Positions 1-8,814 of a stretch of DNA of 64,000 bases are shown here, one piece after another. Both the position numbers and the translations under genes were made by a program. The stretch's first letter is position 1, and each line of letters begins with the position of its first letter. Source of the DNA: Henriciella sp. GTDB taxonomy: Bacteria; Pseudomonadota; Alphaproteobacteria; Caulobacterales; Hyphomonadaceae. The notes under the pieces are model-generated. The model was given only the letters and a program-made list of their open reading frames with translations. It was not told the origin of the DNA and did no database searches. The stretch covers positions 248,001 through 312,000 of the forward strand of contig NZ_JAPYRE010000001.1 in NCBI RefSeq assembly GCF_029936995.1, in the 5' to 3' direction.

Positions 1-1
1 T

Positions 2-670
2 GCGACGGTCGATAGGGACAGCTTCTTCGAGATCGGGTCCCAGTGGGGGCGGGGTATCGTGACCGGGTTTGCGCGGGTGAATGGCCAGCCAGTCGGCATC
101 ATGGCGGGCAATCCGTTCTTCATGGATGGCGCCTGGACCGCGGATGTCTGCGACAAGGTCACCCGGCACATGGACCTCTGCTCGACCTTCCACCTCCCGG
201 TAATCCACTTTGTTGATTGCGCGGGGTTCGCCGTCGGCGTGAAGCATGAAACCGCAGGTGTGACACGCAAGGGTGTGCGCGCCATGGCCGCGGTATATCA
301 GGCAACAGTGCCGGTCTGCTCGGTTGTTATCCGCAAGGCGTTTGGCCTTGCAGGCTCTGCGATGATGAATCCCACCAAGGCCAAATGGCGTTATTGCTGG
401 CCATCCGGCAACTGGGGCTCGCTTCCCATGTCTGGCGGGATCGAGGCAGCTTTCAGGAAGGAGCTGGCCGAGACCGATGACAAGGAGGCTCTCCTGAAGG
501 AGCTCTACAAGAAGTTCGAGGCCATGGAAGACCCGTTCCGGACAGCCGAAGCCTTCTTTGCGGAAGAGATCATCGATCCTCGAGAGACACGCCCGCTGCT
601 GGTGGACTTTGTTCACCATGCGCGCCGCCGGATGGAGCCGGGGACAACAAAATTCGGCCCAAGGCCCTGA
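2..670 (+). CDS. Acyl-CoA carboxylase, carboxyltransferase (beta) subunit, C-terminal part
   Basis: The reading frame is open from base 2, so the gene begins upstream of the window. The visible 222 residues belong to the carboxyl transferase family (PccB/AccD-like), which moves the carboxyl group from carboxybiotin to an acyl-CoA. Seen are a stretch ending WGRGIVTGFARV with the following GIMAGNP, the GVRAMAAVYQATVP helix and the AFGLAGSAMMNP glycine-rich motif of the second crotonase-like half. The substrate (propionyl-, methylcrotonyl- or other acyl-CoA) cannot be decided from this fragment. The biotin-carrying alpha subunit is not in the window. The end is a TGA at 668-670. Family assignment is firm; acyl specificity is open. 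Confidence 0.9.
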   Translation, partial: ATVDRDSFFEIGSQWGRGIVTGFARVNGQPVGIMAGNPFFMDGAWTADVCDKVTRHMDLCSTFHLPVIHFVDCAGFAVGVKHETAGVTRKGVRAMAAVYQATVPVCSVVIRKAFGLAGSAMMNPTKAKWRYCWPSGNWGSLPMSGGIEAAFRKELAETDDKEALLKELYKKFEAMEDPFRTAEAFFAEEIIDPRETRPLLVDFVHHARRRMEPGTTKFGPRP

Positions 671-739
671 TCCTGCCCAAGATTTGCCTCGAAGCCTGTG
701 TCACTCTCTGACCTCACCCGCTGAGTGGGAGGGATGAGA

Positions 740-1651
740 ATGAAATATTTTGTGCCAGCCATACTGGCTGTGGGATTGATCGCCGCCTGTGGTGGGCCGG
801 ATTCGGGACCTGAAAGGACGGCCACGCCATCTTCACCTCCCCCGCCTGTGGCATCCGAGGTGTCTGTTTCCGGCCAGCGAATGGCGAGTGACCAAGCCTA
901 TACACGGCCTGCACCAGAAACACCCGAGGTCGAGCCCGGCGCCGAGCAGTATATTGCCTACAGTCACTCACTCGGCCTGCGCCTGCCAAAGGGCGGTGTC
1001 GATCCCATGATTCAATCGCATGTCGAGGCCTGCCGGAGTGTTGGCACGAACACTTGCATTGTGGTCAACTCGAACATCAACAATTCCAATGATGACTATG
1101 TGTCCGGACACGTCTCCATCCGGGCGAAACCGGACTGGATCGAAGCCTTTCTCGGTAATGTCGATGAAGCCACTGAAGAGGCTGGAGGCGAAATCACGTC
1201 GCGCTCGACGCGCGCGGAGGACCTGACGCGCACCATCATCGACACATCCAGCCGGCTGGACGCACAGCGCACACTCCGTGGGCGTCTTGAAGGCTTGCTG
1301 GAGCGCCGCGACGGCTCTTTGGGTGACCTGCTTTCCATCGAACGTGAACTGGCGCGTGTGACAGGTGAGATCGAGTCAATTGAAGCTCAGCTCAAGGCAT
1401 TGCGCCTGCGTGTTTCGATGTCGTCGCTGGATATCTCCTACCAGACGAAGGTCCCACCCTTCTCGAATTCCCGCTCCAATCCACTTGGCGAGGCGTTCGG
1501 GGACTTCTTCTACAACCTGTCTGCGGCCATCGGGGCGGTAATTACCGCTTTCGCGGTGGGCCTGCCCTGGCTCCTTTTGGCCGGCCTTTTCCTCTGGATC
1601 TGGCTGAAGCTGATCTGGCCCCGGATGCGCCGCCGGAAGCAGCAGCCTTAG
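740..1651 (+). CDS. DUF4349 lipoprotein
   Basis: Predicted 303-residue envelope lipoprotein of unknown function. I chose ATG 740 because GGAGGG sits 6 bases before it; a GTG at 725 and an ATG at 734 are also in frame. The N-terminus is a lipoprotein signal ending LIAAC, followed by a Pro/Ser-rich linker. The middle has the DUF4349 pattern: a beta region around IRAKPDWIEAFL, then a long charged coiled coil (LDAQRTLRGRLEGLLERR and SIERELARVTGEIESIEAQL). A C-terminal membrane segment and a basic tail (RMRRRKQQP) follow. Members of this family have been linked only loosely to the envelope; no function is assigned. Its 3' end overlaps the convergent pseudouridine synthase gene by 110 bases. Confidence 0.85.
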   Translation: MKYFVPAILAVGLIAACGGPDSGPERTATPSSPPPPVASEVSVSGQRMASDQAYTRPAPETPEVEPGAEQYIAYSHSLGLRLPKGGVDPMIQSHVEACRSVGTNTCIVVNSNINNSNDDYVSGHVSIRAKPDWIEAFLGNVDEATEEAGGEITSRSTRAEDLTRTIIDTSSRLDAQRTLRGRLEGLLERRDGSLGDLLSIERELARVTGEIESIEAQLKALRLRVSMSSLDISYQTKVPPFSNSRSNPLGEAFGDFFYNLSAAIGAVITAFAVGLPWLLLAGLFLWIWLKLIWPRMRRRKQQP

Positions 1652-2411
1652 CTGAACTGACCAGACTGGCGCGTTCTTCGCTTGTGAGGGCGCGCCATTT
1701 TCCCTCCGGCAGGTCGCCGAGCTCCAGCGGGCCAATGCGGACGCGATGCAGATCGACCACGACAAGCCCAACAAGTTCACACATGCGCCGGATCTGGCGG
1801 TTGCGGCCTTCACGGAGGCGGAACCGTAACCGGCCCGCGCCCAGCTGGTCGACCTTGGCCGGTTTCAGACGCCGCCCATCCAGCGACAGACCATTGCGGA
1901 GTTGAGAGACCGCCTGGGGCGTCACCTGTCCCTTTACGGTGACAAGATACTCCTTCTCGAGGCCGGAGAGCGGCCCGATCACAGCCTTGGCGAGCACGCC
2001 GTCTTCGGACAGGAGAAGCAGCCCTCGGGAATCCATGTCGAGCCGGCCAAGTGGGGCAAGCTGTGTCGAGCGACCCGGCACTTTCGGGGCCTTGCCGACG
2101 AGATTTGACTTCGTCACCAGGCGTACGGCTGGTGTCTGTCCGGCTTCAGGCTGGGAAGAGACATAGCCGACCGGCTTGTGCAGGACGGCGGTGAGCTGCT
2201 CATCCAGTTGCTTTGCCCCGGCCCGGCCGAGTGTCATCGTCTCGCCGGGAGAAATCTTGTGGCCGGGGGAGCTGACCTGTTCGCCATTCACGCTGACTTC
2301 GCCCTTCTCGATCAGGCTTTCTGCTTCCCGCCGTGAACAGAGGCCAAGAGACGCCATCCATTTGTTGAGCCGAATGGGCTCATCGCCCTCATAGGTGTGG
2401 GTATCTGACAT
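1542..2411 (-). CDS. rRNA pseudouridine synthase, RsuA/RluB/RluF family
   Basis: Enzyme converting a uridine of rRNA to pseudouridine, 289 residues. An N-terminal S4 RNA-binding domain is visible (LNKWMASLGLCSRREAESLI, then VSVNGEQV), followed by the catalytic motif GRLDMDSRGLLLLS, whose first Asp is the conserved nucleophile of this family, and the family signature EGRNRQIRRMCE. The last about 40 residues are low complexity, rich in Ala, Gly, Ser, Arg and Lys; basic tails like this occur in RluB-type enzymes. Whether the target is 23S or 16S rRNA cannot be told. The tail is encoded antisense to the end of the DUF4349 gene. Confidence 0.92.
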   Translation of the reverse strand: MSDTHTYEGDEPIRLNKWMASLGLCSRREAESLIEKGEVSVNGEQVSSPGHKISPGETMTLGRAGAKQLDEQLTAVLHKPVGYVSSQPEAGQTPAVRLVTKSNLVGKAPKVPGRSTQLAPLGRLDMDSRGLLLLSEDGVLAKAVIGPLSGLEKEYLVTVKGQVTPQAVSQLRNGLSLDGRRLKPAKVDQLGAGRLRFRLREGRNRQIRRMCELVGLVVVDLHRVRIGPLELGDLPEGKWRALTSEERASLVSSAKAAASGGASGARSASARSRGKGRPKGARAGPPRKR

Positions 2412-2482
2412 GCGCGCTGTCTAGCAGAGGCGGGCAGGGGAAGCGAGATGCTCGCCGGACGCGTACGCAACTGTTACCGGTT

Positions 2483-2500
2483 CCATGCATTCGTGCATGG
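2483..2500. promoter_or_regulatory. 7-bp perfect hairpin with TTCG loop in a divergent promoter region
   Basis: CCATGCA, loop TTCG, TGCATGG. It lies in the 173-base gap between the divergently read pseudouridine synthase and GNAT genes. Because the stem is a DNA palindrome it could be a protein-binding dyad or, in RNA, a stable UUCG hairpin. No T-run follows, so it is not a typical terminator. No regulator can be named. Confidence 0.45.
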
Positions 2501-2550
2501 CAGACGCCAGAATCTTTAAGCTTGCAATCGTCCACAGAAAGGTCCATTTC

Positions 2551-2583
2551 GCAAGTGCAGCATAAATTGTGCGAGTGCAGCAT
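2551..2583 (+). repeat. Two 13-base direct repeats, 20-base period, just before a start codon
   Basis: GCAAGTGCAGCAT at 2551-2563 and GCGAGTGCAGCAT at 2571-2583 differ at one base and are spaced by two helical turns. The second copy ends one base before the ATG at 2585. The position fits a regulator site or a 5' UTR element for the GNAT gene. No Shine-Dalgarno sequence is visible there. Confidence 0.5.
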
Positions 2584-2584
2584 T

Positions 2585-3193
2585 ATGACCTATGAGCTTC
2601 ATATAAAGACCGATGAAGGCAGCCCTGTCCTGCTGCGGCCACTCTTGCCGGAAGACAAACCGGCCCTGGCGGATGCGATTGCCCGTTTTTCAAACCGCTC
2701 GCGCTATATGCGTTTCTTCTCCGGTATGACGACAATTCCCGATCCCGTGCTGGACAGGCTCGCGGATGTTGATGGCATGCGCCATATTGCATGGGTTGCC
2801 ATAGATGAAGCCACGCCTGGACGTCCGGTTATCGGGGCGGCCCACGCCATGCGGGCAACAGCCCACAATGAAAGCGCCGACTTCGCGATTGGCCTTGTTG
2901 ATAAGTGGCAGCATAAGGGTGTCGCCCGTCTTCTGGTCGCCCTGCTTGTCGCAGAGTCCCAGATCAAGGGCGTTGAAGACATGACGGCGGATGTACTCTG
3001 GGAAAACCGCAAGGGCAAATCGCTTATGAAGGCGCTTGATGCCGCGAGCACGGGCACCGACGCCAATGTCATCCACTTCCAGTTCTCCGTCGATGGTGCG
3101 CTTAACCGCCTGCGTGAGGATATGAGCGGTGCAGCCATGGAAACGGTCTTTGCCGCAATTGAGACAGGTGGTCCGGTTCCGGCTGCTGCCTGA
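2585..3193 (+). CDS. GNAT family N-acetyltransferase
   Basis: A 202-residue acetyltransferase of the GNAT fold. The sequence begins with an unfolded stretch and then LLRPLLPEDKPAL and SNRSRYMRFFSGM, the pattern found in the GNAT domain of Pat-like protein acetyltransferases, where this domain is fused to an acyl-CoA synthetase-like part; here the GNAT domain stands alone. The acetyl-CoA loop region is VDKWQHKGVARLLVALL (Q/R-x-x-G-x-A/G version). The ATG at 2585 is preferred, although an in-frame TTG at 2522 would extend it across the direct repeats. The acetyl acceptor is unknown. A lysine acetylase role is possible but is inference only. Confidence 0.8.
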   Translation: MTYELHIKTDEGSPVLLRPLLPEDKPALADAIARFSNRSRYMRFFSGMTTIPDPVLDRLADVDGMRHIAWVAIDEATPGRPVIGAAHAMRATAHNESADFAIGLVDKWQHKGVARLLVALLVAESQIKGVEDMTADVLWENRKGKSLMKALDAASTGTDANVIHFQFSVDGALNRLREDMSGAAMETVFAAIETGGPVPAAA

Positions 3194-3254
3194 GTTGCCC
3201 TGCCGCATGGGGATGTGTTGCTTCATTCATGTAGTGCCCTATCACTGAAGGGGC

Positions 3255-4496
3255 ATGAGCGACTCGTCCCCAGCCCCTGAAGCAGAACCATCCACAACAA
3301 GCCGTGAGCGGCGCCTTTCGCGCACGGAAGTCTTCCTGCTGACCCTTGCCTGCGCCGTGGTGACGGCAAACGCTTATTATATCCACCCGATCATTTCAGA
3401 GGTCGCGGAAGGCTTTGATGTCAGTCACGGCGTTATCGGCATTGTGCCTGGGGCTAACCAGATCGCACTGGCGCTCGGGGTCTTCCTGCTACTGCCGCTC
3501 GGCGACCTTATTTCGAACCGGAAGCTTGTGACCGTAACGGTCGCAGGCCAGTTTTTGTCGATCGTGGGAATGGCGTTTGCACAGGATTTCCGCGTATTCA
3601 CGCTGGCCTCGACCGTACTCGGCTTTTTCACCATCGCGCCTTATCTGCTGCCTGCCTATGCTTCCAAGCGCATAGATCCGGGCCGGCTGGGCGCGGTGAC
3701 CGCCATGCTCACCACAGGCATCATTGGCGGTATTCTGGTTGCACGTGCAGGATCTGGCGTCGTGGCAGAGTACTTTGGCTGGCGCACTGTCTATTATATC
3801 GCGGCATCTTTCATGCTGGTCGTTTCCATCCTCCTGCCTTTCCTGATGGATGAGCGTGAAGCGAGCGCGAAGAACCAGCCGAAACAGGGCTATTTCAGCC
3901 TGCTACTGTCCATATTCCCACTGGTGACGCGCTATCCTGAAATCATTATCTCAGGCGCGATACAGGGGCTCGGTTTCGGGGTTTTCCTGGCGATCTGGAT
4001 GGGGCTTGGCCTGCACTTGCCGGATATGGGTTACGGTGTCGATGTGGTCGGCTATCTGGCCGGATTCGCTATATTCAACCTGTTTACGACGCCTTTCCTC
4101 GGGCGCTGGGCCGATGATGTCGGGCCTTACCGCGCCCGGATCGCCGCGGCGGTGGTAAACTTCGTGGCGGTCTGCCTGCTCTGGCCGATGGGATATAATC
4201 TCTGGCTGCTGGTTGTCCCGGTCATCCTGATGACCATGCTCGGGCCGCTGGTCGATATCTGCAATCGGATGACATTTCTCTCGCTTGATGCAGAAATTCG
4301 CACACGCCTGATGACCATCTATATCGTCATGATGTTCATTGGTGGCGGCATTTCGAGTACGGCTGGCACGGCTGTTTACGAACTCGCCGGGTGGCCCGGC
4401 AATTCCGTGCTGGCCGTTATAATGTCGGGCACGTTGCTGATGCTGAGCGTAGTCGCGTGGGCAGTATATGGGCGCCAGCGTCAGATAGGCAGCTAA
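3255..4496 (+). CDS. MFS transporter
   Basis: Predicted 413-residue inner-membrane carrier of the major facilitator superfamily with about twelve hydrophobic segments. The first segment is LTLACAVVTANAYYIHPI, and a typical loop 2-3 region (LLPLGDLISNRK) and a second-half counterpart (FLGRWADDVGPYRAR) are present. A hydrophilic N-terminal stretch of about 25 residues precedes the first helix. Substrate is not inferable; the AYYIHPII start resembles the arabinose-efflux/drug-efflux branch. Its stop TAA (4494-4496) overlaps the stop of the convergent uvrD-like gene by three or four bases. Confidence 0.88.
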   Translation: MSDSSPAPEAEPSTTSRERRLSRTEVFLLTLACAVVTANAYYIHPIISEVAEGFDVSHGVIGIVPGANQIALALGVFLLLPLGDLISNRKLVTVTVAGQFLSIVGMAFAQDFRVFTLASTVLGFFTIAPYLLPAYASKRIDPGRLGAVTAMLTTGIIGGILVARAGSGVVAEYFGWRTVYYIAASFMLVVSILLPFLMDEREASAKNQPKQGYFSLLLSIFPLVTRYPEIIISGAIQGLGFGVFLAIWMGLGLHLPDMGYGVDVVGYLAGFAIFNLFTTPFLGRWADDVGPYRARIAAAVVNFVAVCLLWPMGYNLWLLVVPVILMTMLGPLVDICNRMTFLSLDAEIRTRLMTIYIVMMFIGGGISSTAGTAVYELAGWPGNSVLAVIMSGTLLMLSVVAWAVYGRQRQIGS

Positions 4497-6826
4497 ACCC
4501 CCGTCACGAACGTCGAGATCACCTTCTTCAGTCCGGCCTTCTTGAAATTCACCTGCAGCTTCGTGCCGTCTGCGGCGAGGACCTGGCCGTAGCCGAATTT
4601 CTCGTGATGCACGCGCTGCCCGACGTGGAACCCGGATTTTCCGGCGCTGCTGGCCAGCAGCTCTGCCTTGCCTTCGATGACCGGGCCTGACTTGCCTGCG
4701 CTGCGAGCGTTCTCCTTCAGGCGGCGCCAGCCGGGCGAGTTATAGGAGGAACGCTCGCCCAGGTCCTCGATCGTGCCCTGAAAGCCGGTATCGGCGCCGG
4801 GCATGGTGGAATAGCCGGTCTCGGAGACCGCGTCGACATGGTCATGCGGCAATTCATCGACGAAACGCGACGGCAGAACGGACTGCCAGCGCCCGAAGAT
4901 CATCCTGTTGGCGACAAACGAAATCGAGCAATTCTCGCGGGCTCGCGTGATGCCGACATAGGCAAGGCGGCGCTCTTCCTCGAGGCCCTTCATCCCGCTC
5001 TCATCAAGCGAGCGGCGCGACGGGAAGACCTCTTCCTCCCAGCCCGGCAGGAAGACCATTGGCCATTCAAGGCCCTTGGCGGCATGCAGGGTGAGGATCT
5101 GGACCTCGTTGCCGGAGCTTTCGCTGCCGACATCCATGACGAGTTCGACATGCTCGAGAAAACCGGCGAGCGAATCGAACTGGCCAATGGCGTGGATCAG
5201 CTCTTTGAGGTTGTCGAGCTTGGTCTGGCTCTGTGGCGAGCGGTCCTTCTGGAGCATATCGGTGTAGCCGGACTCGTCCAGTACGACCTGGGCAAGCTCA
5301 TGATGCGGCATCCCGTTGTTCAGCCGGTCGCGCCACATGTTTATCTGGTCGATGAAGGTTGTCAGGCCGCGCTTGGCGGGGCCTTTGACTTCATCGGTCT
5401 GGAGCACCATCGGGGTCAGCGTGAACAGCGAGCGCCCGTCGGCGCGCGCGAAGGTCTGCAGCTTTTGCACCGTGGCGGCCCCTACACCCCGCTTGGGCTG
5501 GTTGACGACGCGCTCGAAGGCGAGGTCGTCATCAGGCGAGCGAATGAGGCGTAGATAGGCCATCGCGTCGCGGATTTCCGCGCGCTCGAAAAAGCGCGGG
5601 CCGCCGATCACGCGATAGGGGATGCCCAGCATGATCAGCCGGTCCTCGAACAGGCGCATCTGCCAGGAGGCGCGCACGAGGATCGAGCAGTCTTCGTAAG
5701 TGCCCCCCTTGTTCACATAGGCTTCGATGTCGTCGCAGATAAGGCGCGCTTCGGCTTCGCCGTCCCAGAGACCGCGGACCTTCACCCGGTCGGCATCGGG
5801 ATCGGCCGTGGTCTCGGCACCGACATAGAGTGTCTTGCCGAGGCGGCCCTTATTGTTGTCGATCACGCCTGCGGCAGCGCCAAGGATGTGATGCGTCGAG
5901 CGGTAGTTGCGCTCCAACCGGATGACCTTGGCGCCCGGAAAGTCTTTCTCGAAGCGCAGGATGTTGTCCACCTCCGCGCCACGCCAGCCATAGATCGACT
6001 GGTCATCGTCACCGACACAGCAGAGATTGCCCGTACCACGTGCAAGCAGGCGCAGCCAAAGATACTGGGCGACATTCGTATCCTGATACTCGTCGACCAG
6101 GATATATTTGAACCGCTTGTGATAATCGGCGAGCAGGTCGGGGTTTTCCTGGAAGATCGTGATGTTGTGGATCAGAAGATCGCCGAAGTCGCACGCATTC
6201 AGAACTTTCAGGCGCGACTGATAGATCTCGTAAAGCTTGACGGCCTTGCCATCGGCAAAACTCCAGGCTTCATCCTGCGGGACCCTGGCAGGCGTCAGGG
6301 CACGATTCTTCCAGCCGTCGATGAGGCTGGCGAGATGGCGCGGTGTCCAGCGCTTGGTGTCTATGTTTTCCGCCTCGATCACCTGCTTGCACAGCCGGAT
6401 CGCATCGTCGGCATTGAGGATGGTGAAGCTGGATTTCAGCCCGGCCAACTCGGCATGGCGGCGCAGTATCTGGGCGCTTATGGAGTGGAAGGTTCCGAGC
6501 CAGCGCAGGCCTTCGCCGGCCTCGCCGATCAGCTCCATCGCGCGTTCGCGCATTTCGCGGGCGGCCTTGTTGGTGAAGGTGACGGTCAGCGTCTGGGACG
6601 GCCAGGCCAGTTTGGAGGAGATGATATGGGCAAGCCGCGTCGTCAGCACGCGTGTCTTGCCTGTACCGGCCCCCGCGAGCACGAGCAGAGGGCCGTCGGT
6701 CGTTTCGACAGCTTCGCGCTGTTCGGGATTGAGACCGTCTAAATAGTTGGCCGTACTGTCCGGCACGGGCGCGCGGGCGGCGGCCATTTCGGAGATGGAC
6801 GGGCGGCGATTCTGGCTGGAACTCAT
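4493..6826 (-). CDS. uvrD: ATP-dependent DNA helicase UvrD/PcrA
   Basis: Superfamily 1 3'-5' helicase, 777 residues, acting in nucleotide excision and mismatch repair and in removal of proteins from DNA. Motifs appear in order: LNPEQREAV (Q motif), AGAGTGKT (Walker A, residues 51-58), VDEYQDTN (motif II), GDDDQSIYGWRGA (motif III), ERNYRST (motif IV), LTLHAAKGLEW (motif V) and VGITRARE (motif VI). The C-terminus has the compact beta domain GQRVHHEKFGYGQV typical of UvrD/PcrA. The start MSSSQN was chosen over an ATG three codons upstream on the basis of N-terminal fit; both are possible. UvrD versus PcrA naming is a matter of convention here. Confidence 0.95.
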   Translation of the reverse strand: MSSSQNRRPSISEMAAARAPVPDSTANYLDGLNPEQREAVETTDGPLLVLAGAGTGKTRVLTTRLAHIISSKLAWPSQTLTVTFTNKAAREMRERAMELIGEAGEGLRWLGTFHSISAQILRRHAELAGLKSSFTILNADDAIRLCKQVIEAENIDTKRWTPRHLASLIDGWKNRALTPARVPQDEAWSFADGKAVKLYEIYQSRLKVLNACDFGDLLIHNITIFQENPDLLADYHKRFKYILVDEYQDTNVAQYLWLRLLARGTGNLCCVGDDDQSIYGWRGAEVDNILRFEKDFPGAKVIRLERNYRSTHHILGAAAGVIDNNKGRLGKTLYVGAETTADPDADRVKVRGLWDGEAEARLICDDIEAYVNKGGTYEDCSILVRASWQMRLFEDRLIMLGIPYRVIGGPRFFERAEIRDAMAYLRLIRSPDDDLAFERVVNQPKRGVGAATVQKLQTFARADGRSLFTLTPMVLQTDEVKGPAKRGLTTFIDQINMWRDRLNNGMPHHELAQVVLDESGYTDMLQKDRSPQSQTKLDNLKELIHAIGQFDSLAGFLEHVELVMDVGSESSGNEVQILTLHAAKGLEWPMVFLPGWEEEVFPSRRSLDESGMKGLEEERRLAYVGITRARENCSISFVANRMIFGRWQSVLPSRFVDELPHDHVDAVSETGYSTMPGADTGFQGTIEDLGERSSYNSPGWRRLKENARSAGKSGPVIEGKAELLASSAGKSGFHVGQRVHHEKFGYGQVLAADGTKLQVNFKKAGLKKVISTFVTGV

Positions 6827-6937
6827 GGCGAACATATAGCAGGGATCGGCCCGCTTGGCAGGGGTTAGCTGCTTGTAACGAAGCAGACGAGAACCCGTGT
6901 GGCGTCAATGCGTTTATCCAGAATGCCGACCCGAGCC

Positions 6938-8731
6938 ATGAAGCCCTTGAAAATCACCCTCATGATCCTGACAGGGCTGCTGATGGCTGTCGTACTTTTT
7001 CTCTTGGCCCTGACGCAACCGCGCTTTGGAACACCATTCGCGAACTGGGCGCTCGGGATATGGGGGCCTGACGGCTCTACCGTTGGGCAGGCCCAGTTGC
7101 GCTTCCCGGCAATAACAACTGCCATAGCCCAAGATATTGATATGCCGGAGCGTATGGAGGCGCGTGAAATCGAGGCGCGGCTCAATCCTTTTGGATTTCT
7201 TCCCTTCGTCAGCTGGATTTCCCGGCTAGAGGGTGGTGACGGGTATATCCGTTTTGGCGGAAGCGGGGGTGACGACGGCCCAGACAACAAGGATCTGACA
7301 GACTACCGTTCCATCATTGATGAAGTGGCTCTTGCCAATGTCGAGCTGCGCCTGACGCGCCCGGACGGGCAACGCACCGTTCTGATCCGGGAAGCAAACG
7401 GGTCCTTGCGTTCCGGCGCGCTCATTGTGCGAGCGCGTGGGGCAAATTCCACGCTCGATTTCAACGGCGAAGCTGCCAGCACTCTCACGGCAATTACAGG
7501 CGACCTGCGCGTAACCGGGGGTAACTTCGCTGACCTGGCAGACCTTGCAGGCCTCGCCGCGCCTGACACCCCGCCTTATGATGTGCGCATGGCTGTTGAT
7601 ATCGACGGTGATAGCTGGAGATTTGAATTCCAGCCGGAGACGATCGTCGGCGACAGCGATGTTACAGGCCCCCTGACAGTGAACATGGCGGGGGACACCC
7701 CGGTCATTGATGCCCATCTCGTTTCACAGACGCTTGATGCAGATGACCTCGGCATCGTGTTTGGTATCCCTATTGGTGTGGGAGACGGCGAAACCGTTGG
7801 TGCGGAGCAGGAGCGTGCGCGCAATGTCTACAATCAGAGCGACCGGCTTATTCCGAATGTCGTAATCGACTTCTCGCGCCTTGATGCTGTTGATGGCAGC
7901 GTGACCTATCGTGCAGAAACCGTCGAAGATGCTGTTGTCGACGTGACGAGCCTCGAGTTTGATTTCGAGATAGAAGGCCGGGTTGTGCGCGCCCCTCTGC
8001 TGAAAGCCGGATTCCAGGAGGGCGAGCTTGAGGCTTATGCGACCCTGGACGGGACGCGCTCACCTGCAGTGACAACAGCGGAAGGTGATCTGCGCAGCGT
8101 CGCCATCGAGAACCTTGCGCTTGATCCATACCTACGAGGTACAGCCGAAGGCCGGTTCAGGCTCGAAGCTACTGGGGATGGCTTTCGCCAGGCTGCTGAA
8201 ACACTGGATGGAAAGGTTTCGGTCTGGTCCACGAATGCCGACATCCTTGCGCTCGCCGTTGAAGGCGCCGCGCTCGACCTGGTGGAGGCGCTGACTGTAT
8301 GGGGCGAGAATCCGCAGGACCGGACCTATGTCGATGCGCGCTGCATGGCCCTTGTCGCCAGTTTCGAACAGGGAAATGGCCAGCTTTCCCCCGCAGTCGT
8401 CGATACGGATGACAGCCTGATCGTGATCCGCGGCGATGTCGATCTCGGCACCGAACGCATGAAGCTCTCCGTGCGCTCCGAGGCCAAGGATGCTTCACTT
8501 GGCACGCTGGTTGGAGACGTTGGCATCGGGGGCACGCTGCGAAATCCAGAGCTTTTGCCATTCAGTGCCGAAACCGTCGCGCAGTTCGGCATTGCGGGCA
8601 TACTCGGCTCGATCAGTGGTGGGCTGGCAGCCCTGCCATTCATTGAGACTGGCGGGGCTGATGATGCCCCCTGTGCGTCGCTTCTGGCGCGTGCTGAAGC
8701 AGCCGGGGACAGCGCTGCTGCCAATGAATAG
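6938..8731 (+). CDS. AsmA-like envelope protein
   Basis: About 597 residues. It has a single N-terminal membrane helix (ITLMILTGLLMAVVLFLLAL) followed by a long beta-rich, presumably periplasmic domain and an Ala/Gly-rich C-terminus. The architecture and the repeated strands of alternating polar and non-polar residues fit the AsmA superfamily, which includes lipid-transfer proteins bridging the inner and outer membranes. Cys residues near the end (VDARCMAL and DDAPCASLL) could pair. Starts at GTG 6899, ATG 6908, ATG 6923 and ATG 6938 are all in frame; none has a strong ribosome site, and 6938 (MKPLKIT) gives the most usual N-terminus. It is divergent from uvrD. Function is inferred only from family. 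Confidence 0.7.
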   Translation: MKPLKITLMILTGLLMAVVLFLLALTQPRFGTPFANWALGIWGPDGSTVGQAQLRFPAITTAIAQDIDMPERMEAREIEARLNPFGFLPFVSWISRLEGGDGYIRFGGSGGDDGPDNKDLTDYRSIIDEVALANVELRLTRPDGQRTVLIREANGSLRSGALIVRARGANSTLDFNGEAASTLTAITGDLRVTGGNFADLADLAGLAAPDTPPYDVRMAVDIDGDSWRFEFQPETIVGDSDVTGPLTVNMAGDTPVIDAHLVSQTLDADDLGIVFGIPIGVGDGETVGAEQERARNVYNQSDRLIPNVVIDFSRLDAVDGSVTYRAETVEDAVVDVTSLEFDFEIEGRVVRAPLLKAGFQEGELEAYATLDGTRSPAVTTAEGDLRSVAIENLALDPYLRGTAEGRFRLEATGDGFRQAAETLDGKVSVWSTNADILALAVEGAALDLVEALTVWGENPQDRTYVDARCMALVASFEQGNGQLSPAVVDTDDSLIVIRGDVDLGTERMKLSVRSEAKDASLGTLVGDVGIGGTLRNPELLPFSAETVAQFGIAGILGSISGGLAALPFIETGGADDAPCASLLARAEAAGDSAAANE

Positions 8732-8814
8732 TCCGGCTGCCCCGCCGCTCAGTCTTGACGTTTAAATGAAGTGGCGTCTCATCTGTCATGCCTGCGATCG
8801 GTAGGCACGGAGAC

